From assembly GCA_029962745.1 (NCBI GenBank), contig CM057153.1:5337506-5401505 (forward strand): 64,000 nt of DNA. Reading direction: 5' to 3'. The notes beneath the pieces are model-generated. The model saw only the letters and a list, made by a program, of their open reading frames with translations. It made no database searches and was not told the DNA's origin. The first letter of the stretch is position 1. Each line of letters opens with the position of its first letter. Positions 42,066 to 64,000 of this stretch are shown here, one piece after another. The position numbers were made by a program, and so were the translations under genes. The stretch comes from Echinometra lucunter (taxonomy: Eukaryota; Echinodermata; Echinoidea; Camarodonta; Echinometridae).

Positions 42066-42167
42066 CTTTCTGAAGTATAAACATTCACAAAGCTGCACAA
42101 ACACGATTTTGATTGCCACAACTGTTGAGGTCAGAAGTAATAACGAGTCTTGTCTGCATACATTCAG

Positions 42168-51448
<9,281 letters not shown>

Positions 51449-52752
51449 GGAGGTGACGGTAGTACGCCCTCACGTTACACCAGTGGAATAGGCCGATGAA
51501 GCAGACTTGGATAACAGAGATCACTTTACAAATGGTGACAAATAGCAGGTTGGTGTTTACTGTGATTGCTGCAAGAAACAATACAAAAGATTTGTATCTA
51601 TCTATTGAGTAGTCTTCCACATAACACTTGAGTTATCCAATAATGGAGTCCATTTCTGTTATTCCAAAGTATAGCCATGAAGGATAATTTGTACCCCTGT
51701 ACTGATGAATACCATAAGGACAGCAGCATTCCTTTACATAGTATTCCAATATAAATCCATGTTAAGATGGGTGGGACAAAGCAGCAACTGAAGAAAAAAC
51801 ATCAGCAATAAAATTCTATTTCAGATCTTAATACAATGCATCCTTTGAGTTGAAATAATAGGGAAGTGTTGAGTCAAGTGCTGAAGACAGAAATATACCA
51901 CACAGTATCCGATATGAGGTGCTCATATTTTTTTCCTAGTAGTGAAAAGCAAAGTGAGATAGATGACTCAAGAAGAGGTATAAACAGACTCACTCACTCA
52001 TAAATCAAATCTAACCCCAAATGGCATGACTGCTTTTAGTAAAAAAAAAAAAAAAAAAAAAAAATTAAATGCAAAAAAAATATGGTTAGGCTGCATTTGA
52101 TTCCTCTTCAAAAAAAAAAGTAAAAATGCACAGATTCTCTTATTTACAAAAAGGAGAATATTACAGGACTGAGCAAAGGGGGAGGGAAGGAGGACACCAA
52201 AATATATAAAACAGGTGCAAGAAGATAATCACATAATTAAATTAAAATGATATGCCCTGGGGTAACATTGAAATGAGAAATAGTACTGTAGATTCATTAG
52301 TATGCAGGTTTCATAATTTTATTGCTGCTATGGCTCGCTGAGCCATGAATAATAGGTATGTACACCAACCATACACACAAGCATCCTTCACACATAGATG
52401 AAAGCAGCGTAAGCTCACACCATCCATTCATACACACCGATGGTCACTGCATAAATTAGCCCTACTCCTAAATACACACCACACACTCTCGTAGGCGCTG
52501 ACAGAGATGCTTACTACTATACGGAGCTCATCGCTTCATGCCCACATAGCGGGCGCGAACACACTCATAACGCAGCCGTACAGCATAGAATCGTAACCCA
52601 GAATGCCGCGCCGCTGCTGATTACCGATAGTATGGTCCACCGTTTCAGCAGCGCTCTGAGTGTATTGTAGGCATATGACGTAATGGCATTGAAATAGCTG
52701 CCCCTGTATGCAGGCATTACGATAGCTGCTAAACAAGATGCGGAACAGAATG

Positions 52753-52770
52753 TGTGTGTGTGTGTGTGTG
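52753..52770 (+). repeat. (TG)n microsatellite
   Basis: About nine TG units. Confidence 0.9.
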
Positions 52771-52941
52771 CTCAACTGGAAGCATGATTGTGTGTGGCAT
52801 GTATATTGCCCATTTCACAGCCAAATCTCTCCCTCATACACACACACATTATTATCAAGTGTTGTGCTTTATGAAATTTGATATGGGGGACAGAGATGCA
52901 GTATAACATCAGTCCTTAATTAGGATGCCGGGCTTTTTTTA

Positions 52942-52945
<4 letters not shown>

Positions 52946-52974
<29 letters not shown>
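52946..52974 (+). repeat. (GA)n microsatellite
   Basis: About fourteen GA units. A similar GA run lies at 56021-56050. Confidence 0.9.
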
Positions 52975-52979
<5 letters not shown>

Positions 52980-54285
52980 AAACAAGAATCATAAGCTGAA
53001 AGGATAAATGCAAGTACAATGCCCCCCAGTGCTGTACCTCAGAATTATTCTAATCAAAAATTACATTGACAATGCTCTCATCCTAATGTGATTAAGATAA
53101 ACCAAGAACAAAGTGGTAATTGGTCGACGCTACCTCAATGCATTTAATTTCCTCAATTTATGAGAGACGCTGTTCAGAGACAATTTCAAAGTCTGTCTTG
53201 TATAGTTAAAGAAAATATAGTAATAAATGAAAATTCAATACATAATGAGAAAACATCCAACACATCCACTACCATGCATAACTACAGGTAAGCTTTCTCT
53301 TCTAAATATGGAGACTTCTCATCGACTAGGGTTTTAAAAAAAAGCAGGTCTATTCAGTGAAGAATTCTGTGTATTAACACTGCTACCCTTACTACACTAT
53401 CAGTGCATTTGGTTACCTACATGTACATAGATAATGGTAATTTAAGTGTTTTTTTTTTTTTTTTTTCAATTGACATCCTCCTAAAAAAAAAACCCAAACC
53501 ATAAAACAAGGCTTTTGCACATAGTTTACATTGTTCCTGGTAAGTTCACACAGAAGTTAAATTATGATGGAGGATTTTAAAAAGGAGATTTTTTACTGAT
53601 ATACTGATACCATAGGATAAGAAAATTTATGTACAAAGAAAGAAATTCATACTAGCAAACAAAAAGGCCTGCATGTACTACAGTTATTACAGATTTTTTT
53701 TTTTTCTGGTGTCTGTTTAGTCCAAATTCTGTCATCTTTTCAAGGGGGGGGGGGGGCAGAAGCTAGGACTTGTATACTACAGGTATGGCATATGCGACCT
53801 GGATTTCAAAAGGGGTGGGGCACAGACTGGATGTACCCTTTCCCTAAATTTGCTATATATTTTAACATGTTCTTTATATACCAATACCATCAAAAATACA
53901 TGACTCACATTCTATAATCTGGTCATAAATATTTCAATGCTGCACATAGTGTATTGAGGCAAAGACATCATGGATACATCTACTTAGTGATCCATGTTTA
54001 TTTGAGAGGCATTAACAATCTTCACTCTGAAACTTCATAAATGATTATGGGTTCCCTTCTAGCCTGATTCAATCAAACCTTTGCATTCATAGCATTATTT
54101 ACTTGCCCGGAGCAGGACAATGAAGTATGAAATATTGCAATGCTAGGCACCATCTTGGCAGGTACATATTTTAGACAAAATTGAAGTGCATCGACTTATC
54201 AAAACCTCCCTAACAGAGGAGTAAAATCCTCAATTTGGTGCTGATTAAATCAAGGCACAGTATACTTGACTCCAGCTGCTAAATT

Positions 54286-54680
54286 CTAACCCAAAATGGT
54301 TTGAGGGCTTGCATGCAAGTCTGCTTTCCCTGGTCTGCAACAAGATAATTGTCCCTTTTCCCATCCCACCGTCGCACAGCAAAGGATCACGTACGCAAAG
54401 GCAAAGCGCAACCAAAGATTCATGAATTGAACATTAGGGGGTTTGCGCGACATAGCGGCACCAAGGCCTGGAGAATACGACCTTTGCGGAAGATAAGAGT
54501 GAAGCTGGAGGGTTTTGTCTACTACCGGCCGCCACTGCTGCCGCTCCAGAGAGCTGCTGAAGATGGAATCAGAGAGGACGAAAAGCCATCTCGATTGAAA
54601 AATGTGTTTCCTGCAGCAGGGATGGATAGTGTGCGCACGCCATGCAGTAACATGATGCACAGTACAACAACGTGACATTT
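54286..54680. other. GC-richer patch, possible non-coding exon or promoter
   Basis: CpG-containing stretch in AT-rich DNA, open in one frame on each strand (130 and 108 codons). Neither translation resembles a known family. The position upstream of the MAP3K would suit a 5' UTR exon or promoter; this is a guess. Confidence 0.3.
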
Positions 54681-56017
54681 ACTCTAAAGCCAGACAGAGA
54701 ACACACTTCGTTATACATGTATGTCCCTCTTCAGAAGCTACCCGGAAAAATGGCTACATCCAAGTTGTTTACTGATTTCAAAACATATGATAGAATCATT
54801 CAAAGAAACAAAGAGATTTCATATTGCCTTGCTGACCTCACACACTGCACTAAATGTCGTATTCCATCAACTCAGACAATTAATCTGCTATTATCTATGT
54901 TGATTCAGGGAAACTTGTTTATGAGACATATGGTATTAGTGAGCAAGCATTAGTCTTTGCTAATTGCACAATAGAAAAGAAGATCCAAGAGAAGGTCCTG
55001 ATGCTGACTGCTGAATGACATCCCACTATTTGACCCTATCATTCTCTCATTAACACTTCATCTGCTGAATTAATAATCCTTAGGGAAAAATAATAAAAAT
55101 TGTTCTTTATTTTCTTCAAATTCTCTATCCTTTGTGTAGTTTTTGATGCTGATATCACTAAAGTATCCTAACTGTTTTCTGGTTATCTGGTACACTTATA
55201 ACAGAAAAACTAATTATAATGAATTCAATTGTACCATTGTGACGATAGATGACAGTAGCTGGCAAAGGGTTATGAGCCGGAAACACCTAAAAATGTGGAG
55301 CAGTGTGCCCTAACTTCTGTTTAACCCCGTTGGCTTCATCCTCCAATTCCTTTCCTTCTTCCTCCGTGGCTGGCTAAGATATTCTCCCCACCCAGCCTGA
55401 AGTTTGTGAAGTCACTAAGTCTTGGTGAAGATTGGCTATGACATTTATGAGTATACCATGTCAGGTGATGAGTATCCCATGGGACCAGTAATGATATGCT
55501 CCGTGATGTCATCATTTCTAAGAAGATGGCCGGAGCAGCCACTCGACACTCTGCATGCATATGCAATCATGAGTGCTAGATGATTTGTTTTTAACTTGGA
55601 AAATTGTTTGGTAAAGCAAGGATACAATGGCAGTTGTTAGTGTATACATGACTTCATCAATAACATTTAAACAATATAGAGGCGTCATTATCAAAGGATA
55701 GAAGGCTAGCTTATGGTATAATCTTAAAGTGAATTAGTGTCAATAATCCCATATTCATCAATAAATATGCATTAACATCGGCCAATAATCATCTCATCTA
55801 TATGTAAATATGCCCTAAATACACATGAACTTCCCAAAGTCACGCAATCATGACAGCACTGCGGCACAATTTTACAAAGTTACAAACCAAATTATGAAAA
55901 AATATAAGAGTAAAAGAGGAATGGTCAAACAAATAAATATACCAGAAAAAGGAAAAAAAGAGTAGGAATGGAAAACAGAAAGCCTCTACTCGAATAAATA
56001 CAAACAAAATATGAAGG

Positions 56018-56057
<40 letters not shown>

Positions 56058-57258
56058 GCAGTTGGGAATACTGTAAATAAAAGCATGGGATCCAGTAGTC
56101 TTTAAAGAAAAAGATATTAAAGATAGGTACACTGCTTGAGGAAAAATTATTACAAATCAATTTCAATACCATATAAAATTGATCTTAACTTACCTTCAAA
56201 ATTCTGGACTCAGATAATGGTTTCACACATCATCAAAACTTTCAGCTAAACAGAACACTCTACATATACAACACCACTCAAAAAAACAAAACAAAAAACT
56301 AATGATATCTCCCCCAGGCCCAAGATTTACAATGGTGCCAGAACCACACATCCAAAGAGCATGTGACCTGCAAAGTCTAGCCCACTTTTCAGGGTCGTGA
56401 AATATCATGAAGCCAATCAGCCAATCAGACAACTCTACCATGGTCATTTGCATAAATCAATACTGCTGGGACTGCCATATTGATGACCCCATAATCCAGT
56501 ATTTATACAAGTCCTGTGGATTAAACCAGTTTGTGTCAAACCTTTGTTGCAATACCACAAGATAGACAACTAAAGTGAATTGTTTACTTGTTATTTACTG
56601 AAATAGAACCATCATTAGCGACAGTAACGGTCCATGTCAACCAAAAGAAAGAAAGAAAGAAAGAAGAAAAAAAAACCCCACTTCCCATAACTCCAGTGTG
56701 GTATCCAGTACAAAGTTAAATACATCATATGCACACTTCACACAATTTCTATTGTTTGTAATGACAGTGTTGTGCTGTAAGAACTTCTGCATTACCGGTA
56801 TTACAGCTTCAAAGGCACAGTTAGAAGATGCTGGCCCTCTACAACATCTATACTCAGAGAGGTGGAAAAATCACATAATCTCTATTTATGGTACTATATA
56901 TTTCCTTTCTTCTATTGTTGTTTTGGAAAAGTTCATACTTTGAGAAAAACATCTTTTGAAGTAAACATGCTGCTAATCAGATTTATAACAAACAAAAACA
57001 AATATACATGTACATATATAGCCTATTCTTGTTGGCACAGAGGCATAAACAAACATGAATCAAGCAAGACCACCCTATGATCCTTTTAGAATTGTTACTT
57101 GGTGAGGTAATGGAAAGAAGGGGGCATCCCCTTACCTCATTGGAATATTGACCAATTGGATTGCTCTATTGAGAAAGGGGTGAGACTGGGCATGACTGAG
57201 GGGCATGGGCCTGGATCTGTTCCAAATCCCTATGACCAATCATCAGTCCTTCAATGAT

Positions 57259-57282
57259 TCCCCCCCCCCCCTCTCTCTCTCC

Positions 57283-57341
<59 letters not shown>
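57259..57341 (+). repeat. C-run plus (CT)n microsatellite
   Basis: A C10 run followed by about 70 bp of nearly pure CT. The Arg/Glu ORF on the minus strand is a translation of this repeat. Confidence 0.92.
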
Positions 57342-57343
<2 letters not shown>

Positions 57344-59279
57344 CCACCCTCTTGTAACTGGCATAATGTATTTTCCTCTTAAATTTTCTCTTGTTACTGT
57401 TGAACACTACCCTTTTCAAGTGATCACAAAATTCATTTCCCATGCTGACATCTGTATCTGCACAACCCAACTGCAGTACAATGCTATCTTCAGGCCTACT
57501 CCTTTCATGGAAGTGACAACGAAAATGAACAAAAGAGCGGGGTCTTTTCACAGTTTTTGTATAGAACAATACAAAACCACAAACTTGTCTGGGCTTGCAT
57601 CACACTATAAGGTTTTTCTTTCGACACTCTTCCATGGCTTTTCTACAGTCTACATTACTGCCTCGTCAGAATATGCTAACCACACTTAAACTGATTTACT
57701 TGAATTTATCAAATCTATAACATACATATTGGACATTCAAGTCCATTTTCACTTACTCATGCATATTACTAGTCCTAAACACACAAAAATACATTTATGT
57801 AATCAAACAAGTTGTAGTGGCTTTGCATTATGTGTGTATACATCGTCCAATACAAGCTATTGTGCACATTAAATTAAGAATGATACTCAATTAAATATAA
57901 AAAGTCCTACTGAGATTCTGAAAGAAAAAATAAAACCTTGAACATTAAAACATATCACATTTCATTAATACTGTACCAATTAATTTAACTATTTACTTAT
58001 AATGGTAAACATCCTTTAAACACTTCATCCATTAAAAACAGGTGGCAAAAAGAAAAGAAAAATTCAATTGACTCTGTGGTATTGTTCACCAAACAGATAT
58101 GGGGAACACCCTGAATTATGTGGTTACAAGCATGACTCATAAGAAAGGAATTCTATTGGACTTTGAAGGGAAGTTGTTTGAATAGTCGGCAATAAAGAAA
58201 TCATGCAGGCGTGAACTCTGATGAAAAGCAGTGACTGAGACGGGTGGTGGTTGAACTTAAACTTCAAATCTTTTGTTAACTGATCTGACATGATTTACAA
58301 CCACTGTCAACAGCTACTTGCCTGCTTCCTGTATTTTATACCATCAATTAAAACACACTGCAAAAGTTGAGCATGTGATGGGGGAAATTTGGAAAAAAGT
58401 AAATACAAGTGAATAATACCAAAAAGCACATGGGATAAAAGAAAAAGGGAAGAAGTGATAAGAAATTAAACATTTTTCAGGTGAATATCAGGCTGATAAG
58501 GGGGAGCAAAGTCAAATGTTTGGATTCACCATTGACTGCTTTGCAAACGGAGAATTATATTCTGATGAATGTCTGCAAAGGCTTAACTAATTATCTAGAC
58601 TTAAAATGATCCCCACCCATAATATCAATAATCGGTTCTTAACCTTGGCAGACTGCCAAATCAGGACATCAAGGCACTATTTAAAGTACACGAAAGATTG
58701 AGTCAAGCAGGTTGCAAGAATAAATGATTGTTTGCCCTAGGAAAACCTGTGAAAAAAATCTATTAATGTGATTTGGAGGGTAATAATTTGCAAATCTTAT
58801 GATTTCAAAGACTACCGGTATTTCATCTACAACATTCGGTGTTCAAGAGAAGAAAGGGACCTGTATGTGGTACAACTGGAAGAAGCGGTTCAAACAGAGA
58901 TATTGGAGCCCTAGTTTACATGTAGGCTTTTCATACAGCCTCTCTAAATCACTGGAAAAAGAGAGTTTAACCCTAAAAAGACATAAACTGTGATTATTTT
59001 GTAACGCTTAAAGATTTCGCGCTGCTGTTTCATGACTTTTTTCTTTAGAGTTTTGCACAACTTTGATACCAAATTTGCATGCCCCGCATGTATGATTACA
59101 GAGTTACGTCACGTTTTCACATGGCATGTCAAGAAAAATTCGATATTTTCCATTCGTTTGTATGTAAAGTCAATGGGTACTGGAATAAATACTACAGATA
59201 CTGTTTTCAAACTATATTTTCATTGGATTCTTTTTAGTTAATGTCATTTGTGAATACAAATAACTCTTCTAGATCATAA

Positions 59280-59352
59280 AACAATGAAATACATAAGAAA
59301 TGAAAAACAAAGAAATACATAAGAAATGAAAAACAAAGAAATACATAAGGAA
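59280..59352 (+). repeat. Three-copy tandem repeat of about 26 bp
   Basis: Unit GAAATACATAAGAAATGAAA followed by AACAAA, three copies, the last incomplete. Confidence 0.85.
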
Positions 59353-62300
59353 ATAATGCAAATGATAGAAATGCATGCATATATTAAGATTTCTAATTAC
59401 TAATTTGCATAAGTGTATCACATAATTCACATGAAATAACACAATTTGACAATGAATACCTTCTTCTTACATATAACAACCTTGAACAGGGATTTCTAGA
59501 CTATAATGGATACCTAAATATAAAAAAACACAATATTTAAAAAAAAATTGCATATTCACATAATTAAGAATATCTGTAAAAATAAGAATAATAATATCAA
59601 TTTGACTATGCATTCATGTAGAAAACATAATGAACTATGTGTATACCAAATTTGGTTACAGTCGGACAATCAACGGCCGAGATCTTAGGGGGGCCCTTTA
59701 GGCCCTCCCCCCCCCCCCCCCAGTTTTTCCGGCCTCCAAAATACCTGAGTCTTTTTAGGGTTAAATCTAATCCTGAGCAAAGCCAACCTTCAACTACCTA
59801 TACAATGCACACCACAACACATCACAATCTCTTTTGTTCAACAATACCAAGTCACTGTTAGTCGGGAAAAAGTCTGAACTGTACTGAATTAAAATTATAT
59901 CAAACATATCAATTCTAGATATTGTACTCAATTGCTATTTCAACTATCCTCTACAATGCACCTGGATTAAAAGCCTAACAGATTGCTATGAGCTCTGACC
60001 TTGGCACCTCATGCCCCAAGTGACGTACGATAATCAATTTCTCTACCAACAGCGTAGCGGTGTAATAACCTACCGCATAATGAGCAAGTTCGGCAATTAG
60101 TGCTTTAATGCTGTATGTACATTCCTTCTTGTGTTGGGTGGATTAATTGGCAGAATGGAAACCTTGCTTGCACAGTCTGCATTCCGATATTTTTGAAATT
60201 TCACATACATGTACTCTGTATATACATGCTAAATAGTAGATGTGAATAAATGACAATCTATGGAAATTGTTAAGTTTACATTCTTTTAAATTCCTCTTAA
60301 TGAAAAAGAAATTAATATATGAGAGAATTGTTCATTCTTGATCCCCAAACCATTTTGAAAATCATATAGTAATCTTTGCAGATGAACAGCAAATCATATT
60401 ACCTAGCAGAACGTACCTTCTTCCTAATATGTTTCAAAAGAAAGAGAAAGCATCTCTACATCATACGTGGTGATCTTTGATGGTCTTTGGCAAAATACCC
60501 ATTATCTTGGGTTTTTCAAATGCCACACTACACTATTATATTGATTTTTCTATGAAAAAAATTCCACACAGATGCAGACTCTCCGTAAAACATTTATGGT
60601 CCACACACACAGGCCAATCTCTTTCTTCAGCACTTCCATATATCGAAGAAGAATAAGATGGCAATGACGTATCAGGCAATCTTTTCGGAACAAAAATGGG
60701 ATGAAAAACATGCATAGAAGTGGGCAGCATCATGAATCAAAGGGTCCTTGCCTAGCAATATAGTATGGATTCAAATCAAATAGAGCCCGCTCCTGAAAAT
60801 GTCATAGTTCATTTTCAATTACCGGGGCCATATGGAAGATCTGGTAAATGCATGTCCGCCCCGCAAAACGACATGAACAGATAAAATATCCATTAATTCT
60901 ATTTTGGAGTTAGTGGAGTAAGAACCTCTCTTGAACACTCTTGTTGGGATATGTGGTTGCACTTACAATAGCTGGAGTGGGTACAAGGAGAAAAGATGTT
61001 TACGACAACTAGCTACATGCTAGTTTTGATTCTTCGCAAAATTTCTTTTGTGACAAAATAAAAAGGATTTCAATTGTAATTTAACGCTTTAGCCTGCAAT
61101 GCACTATCAAAGCCAACATACTTACAAGTAAAGACTGCACAAAATCTAAAAATGATTTCTATAAATTTAATGCCAAGAATATATCAATCTTTCTTTTTTT
61201 TTCCCTTTCTTTTTTTGTTGTATAAATTTCTGAAGCTATATCTTTTCAAAAGGATAGTCAATAAGCTAGCTACAAACATACATGTACATGTATGTACACA
61301 ATATTTTCTTAACATATTTGTTATCCTTGTTTGGTAATCAGAGGCAATATACAACTTCATGTTTATACAGCAAACAAGCCAAAGTTGTTAACTTTGCTGA
61401 GTTGCAATGTAGTTTGTAATTCCTAGAAGAGATGTGTCCTTCAGTGCAATATTTCACAATGAGAACAAGCTGGCACAGCCTGTTACGAAGCAAAACACCT
61501 GAATTTTCATAACAATCGGGTCAGTATTGATTGGTTTACACTTTACAGCTCACAAATAAATAACATTGCCATAACAATAAAGGTCAAATACACAAAAGAT
61601 ACATCAGCCTACTTGTACTTGGGGATGTGAAGCTAATAACCTTACAACCACCACAAAATATGCTGAACTTTTACGTTTCCAAAAATATGCATATTAATTG
61701 ACCTAATCGCACTGCTATAAATACACTTGGTTTGAGCAATGAAAACTATTATATACCACATGTTAAGATTCTAGGCCTCTAAATGGTCATACATCCAGGC
61801 ATGAAATTCCTTGCTGACTGCTGGTAAAGTAAACAATGCAAATGCTTTGAGGCACACACACTAGCCTTAAATTGATACTGTAAATTTCCCTTTAAATTAA
61901 TACTTTTCATAATATATAAATATTGACCAGAACTTATTTTTTTGATTTATTAAAACTGTAATTCCTCCAGTTTGCAATATGCCTCTCAACTTCTTCTTGG
62001 GGCACAGAATTGTTTCAAAGTTCAGTCATGTCCCTCAAAGCAGTCCACATTCTATATATTACCTATATTCCCTTAATTGAAAGTTTCAAACTAAAATCCT
62101 ACTAGGTGTACTTTTTAAAAAAAATTAAAAATAAAAAAACCCTCTTGGAATTTTTTAAGTATCTGGTACATGCATAATTAAATCATATTTTCTTTAAATA
62201 CAACTATAATAATAGTATTTCAGTCACTTTTGTCTCACATTCATTTTTAGAAATGCCTTACACTGCCTAACAATAGTCCTTCCCCCCCCCCCAAAAAAAA

Positions 62301-63867
62301 ACACAGAAATACATCTACTACATCAACATCTACCTCTGATGTAAGTACCGAGAAAAATAGGATACTGTCAGAAATTCAAATCACTCATTAGTTCTTTTCC
62401 AATACCCTCTCTCTCTCTTTCTCTTCTCTGTCCATCTGTCTCTGTCTCTGTCTCTCCTCTCCTCCTCCTCCTCCTCCTCCTTTCTCCCTCTTTACATGTA
62501 AGCCTACATGTACATGTATCTAGCATGATGTGATCATATGTGTCAAAGTGCTTCTTATTGTATCATACTGTAATCTTACAAACTAACCATCATCTACAAA
62601 CCATTACATTTTCTACTTCCTTTCCTTAACCGCTATAATTTGCCCATCTATGTAGTTTCTGCTGTCGTTCTTATTCCTTTTCCCAACCACTCTCAGTATT
62701 TCTTGTAAACAAAAGAGTTACTGAACCAGGAATGCCCCGGATGAACCCAGAACTACTACTACTTCTTTCCTCTCTGATCCTCCAGCGGAAGGCCAATCTA
62801 GCCATCACCACCCAAGAAGCCAAACCTCAACGGCTCAATAATATTGATTCTCTCTTCTTCTGCTTTCACCCTCCAAAAAGGGGATAGGAAAATGGCAAGT
62901 AGTCTCCCAGAAGCCAACCACAAGAATAACCTGCGGGTCATGACCCGTTCATGCATGGAATATCAGTAAGAAAATGGGTTAATTGTATGAAAACCACCAA
63001 AGTGGCAATCTTGTAACAAGTGCTACGATAAGGATGATTCACTTTTATTTGAGCACGTAAAAATCATCAGTACCATTTATAAAGATCCTTTTCTCTTTTG
63101 ATGCAACTACCATAAATAAACCTGAACTTGTTTGTTATATTCAATTGCATAATATCTGTTCACACAGTTCAACAAAGAAAAAAATTAACCATCTTGTATG
63201 GACTGCTGTTTGAAAAAAACTAAGCCTCTGAAGAAGTTAGTGGAGTCTATTTACAAGAATAACCATCAAAACAAAAACACAACTTTAAATCTCTGTATGC
63301 TTTAATGTACTCTATGTTTGTTCCATGCCAATTGAGCATAAACCAGTTTGCTTGAATGATACACAACCACTGCATCCACACATGTTCCCAATGTCAATCC
63401 TAAATAAACAACGCAGTCTCAGCTGCAGTAGCATTATGCAGGAACCACCCTGTGATCATTCAGGTCACATGGTTGCACCATATTATCACGGCTCTACATG
63501 TATGTCCATGTATTAGCCTGACCTGTACACAAATAAAGTGAGCTACTTTTTACATTCTCTATTGAACCTCATAACCATGGAGCAACTCTGCTGTCAAAGC
63601 AATAATTTTTCAGCAATCTTTAACAAACTTTTTGATCAATATGTGTATCAGTGTCTACTTCCTCGTTTAGAGAACTTGATTATAATTAAGCAAACTAGAC
63701 AGCACATTTTTTTAATATCTACTATTGTAATCAAATGCAACATAGCTATGTGCATTCATTAATAAAATGTTCAGATTTCAATAGAAATCACAAAGATCAG
63801 TTCCTTCTGGAGAGAAGAAGGAGAAGGTGAATCCTGAATTGTGTTTAGCAAATAAAACCCTTATTTG

Positions 63868-63877
63868 GTTTTTTTTT

Positions 63878-63908
<31 letters not shown>

Positions 63909-63932
63909 GTGCGCTGTTAGTTATGGATGGCA
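63868..63932 (+). repeat. (TG)n microsatellite with T-run
   Basis: T9 run followed by about 25 TG/TT units ending GTGTGCGC. Confidence 0.9.
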
Positions 63933-64000
63933 TGTATTATGTATTGTGTTTTTATTGCCATGTTGAATTATATTGTGTACTTGCTCAATCTGTAATAATC

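Larger units (their letters stand above)
35207..42167. other. Interval between FAPP2 start and MAP3K stop
   Basis: About 7 kb, AT-rich, with no coding exon. The first few hundred bases left of 35700 should hold the FAPP2 promoter and 5' UTR, but no TSS motif stands out. The rest is either MAP3K 3' UTR or intergenic. Simple repeats: C/TC tract at 35850-35910, C27 at 38493-38519, C31 at 39688-39718, poly-A at 41241-41268. Confidence 0.5.
51569..64000. other. Region upstream of the MAP3K coding exons; no gene recognised
   Basis: About 12 kb, mostly AT-rich. It should contain the MAP3K promoter and non-coding first exon(s), which cannot be placed from sequence alone. GC-richer, CpG-containing patches occur at 52520-52740 and 54330-54640. 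The listed ORFs are short and show no known domain. Confidence 0.45.

Noticed and set aside
57243..57569. 108-codon minus-strand ORF with poly Arg-Glu
   Set aside because: The Arg-Glu part is the (CT)n repeat; the rest resembles nothing known.

Overview
This is a eukaryotic nuclear window, most probably from an echinoderm (sea urchin-like). The reasons are intron-rich animal genes, many short foldback (MITE-like) repeats, long poly-C and di- or trinucleotide runs, acatgtacatgt-type motifs, and a Gmr1-type LTR retrotransposon of the kind known from deuterostomes. The species call is inference; the genes themselves are clear.

Two protein-coding genes, both on the minus strand, could be rebuilt exon by exon with canonical splice sites and consistent phases. 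(1) At 9838-35206, a 13-exon gene encodes a 505-residue orthologue of FAPP2/PLEKHA8: an N-terminal PtdIns4P-binding PH domain, a linker, and a C-terminal glycolipid-transfer (GLTP) domain with all five glycolipid-site residues. (2) At 42168-51448, 10 coding exons encode a 945-residue dual-leucine-zipper MAP3K, the single-copy relative of vertebrate DLK (MAP3K12) and LZK (MAP3K13). It keeps the palmitoylation cysteine region, the kinase, the leucine zippers and the SDGLSD C-terminal regulatory hexapeptide. A 5' untranslated part starts at 51568; the promoter is further right and was not identified.

Intron 8 of FAPP2 holds a complete, apparently intact LTR retrotransposon (13348-21428, plus strand, antisense to the gene). 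It has 795/796-bp LTRs differing by a single 1-bp indel, a 5-bp target duplication TATAC, a primer-binding site matching tRNA-Gln, a polypurine tract and one uninterrupted 1550-codon gag-pol frame. Its pol order is protease, integrase, reverse transcriptase, RNase H, so integrase precedes RT as in Ty1/copia although the proteins are Ty3/gypsy-like. This is the Gmr1 arrangement, and its capsid region resembles the SCAN domain. It is the most interesting object in the window.

Layout: 1-3900 repeat-rich DNA with no gene; 3900-9837 AT-rich 3' flank of FAPP2, with two large foldback elements; 9838-35206 FAPP2; 35207-42167 AT-rich intergenic DNA and likely MAP3K 3' UTR; 42168-51568 MAP3K; 51569-64000 upstream DNA with simple repeats, two GC-richer patches and no recognisable coding exon. 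At least a dozen terminal-inverted-repeat foldback elements are scattered through introns and flanks, one family having copies in both genes. No RNA gene, CRISPR array or prokaryotic feature was seen.
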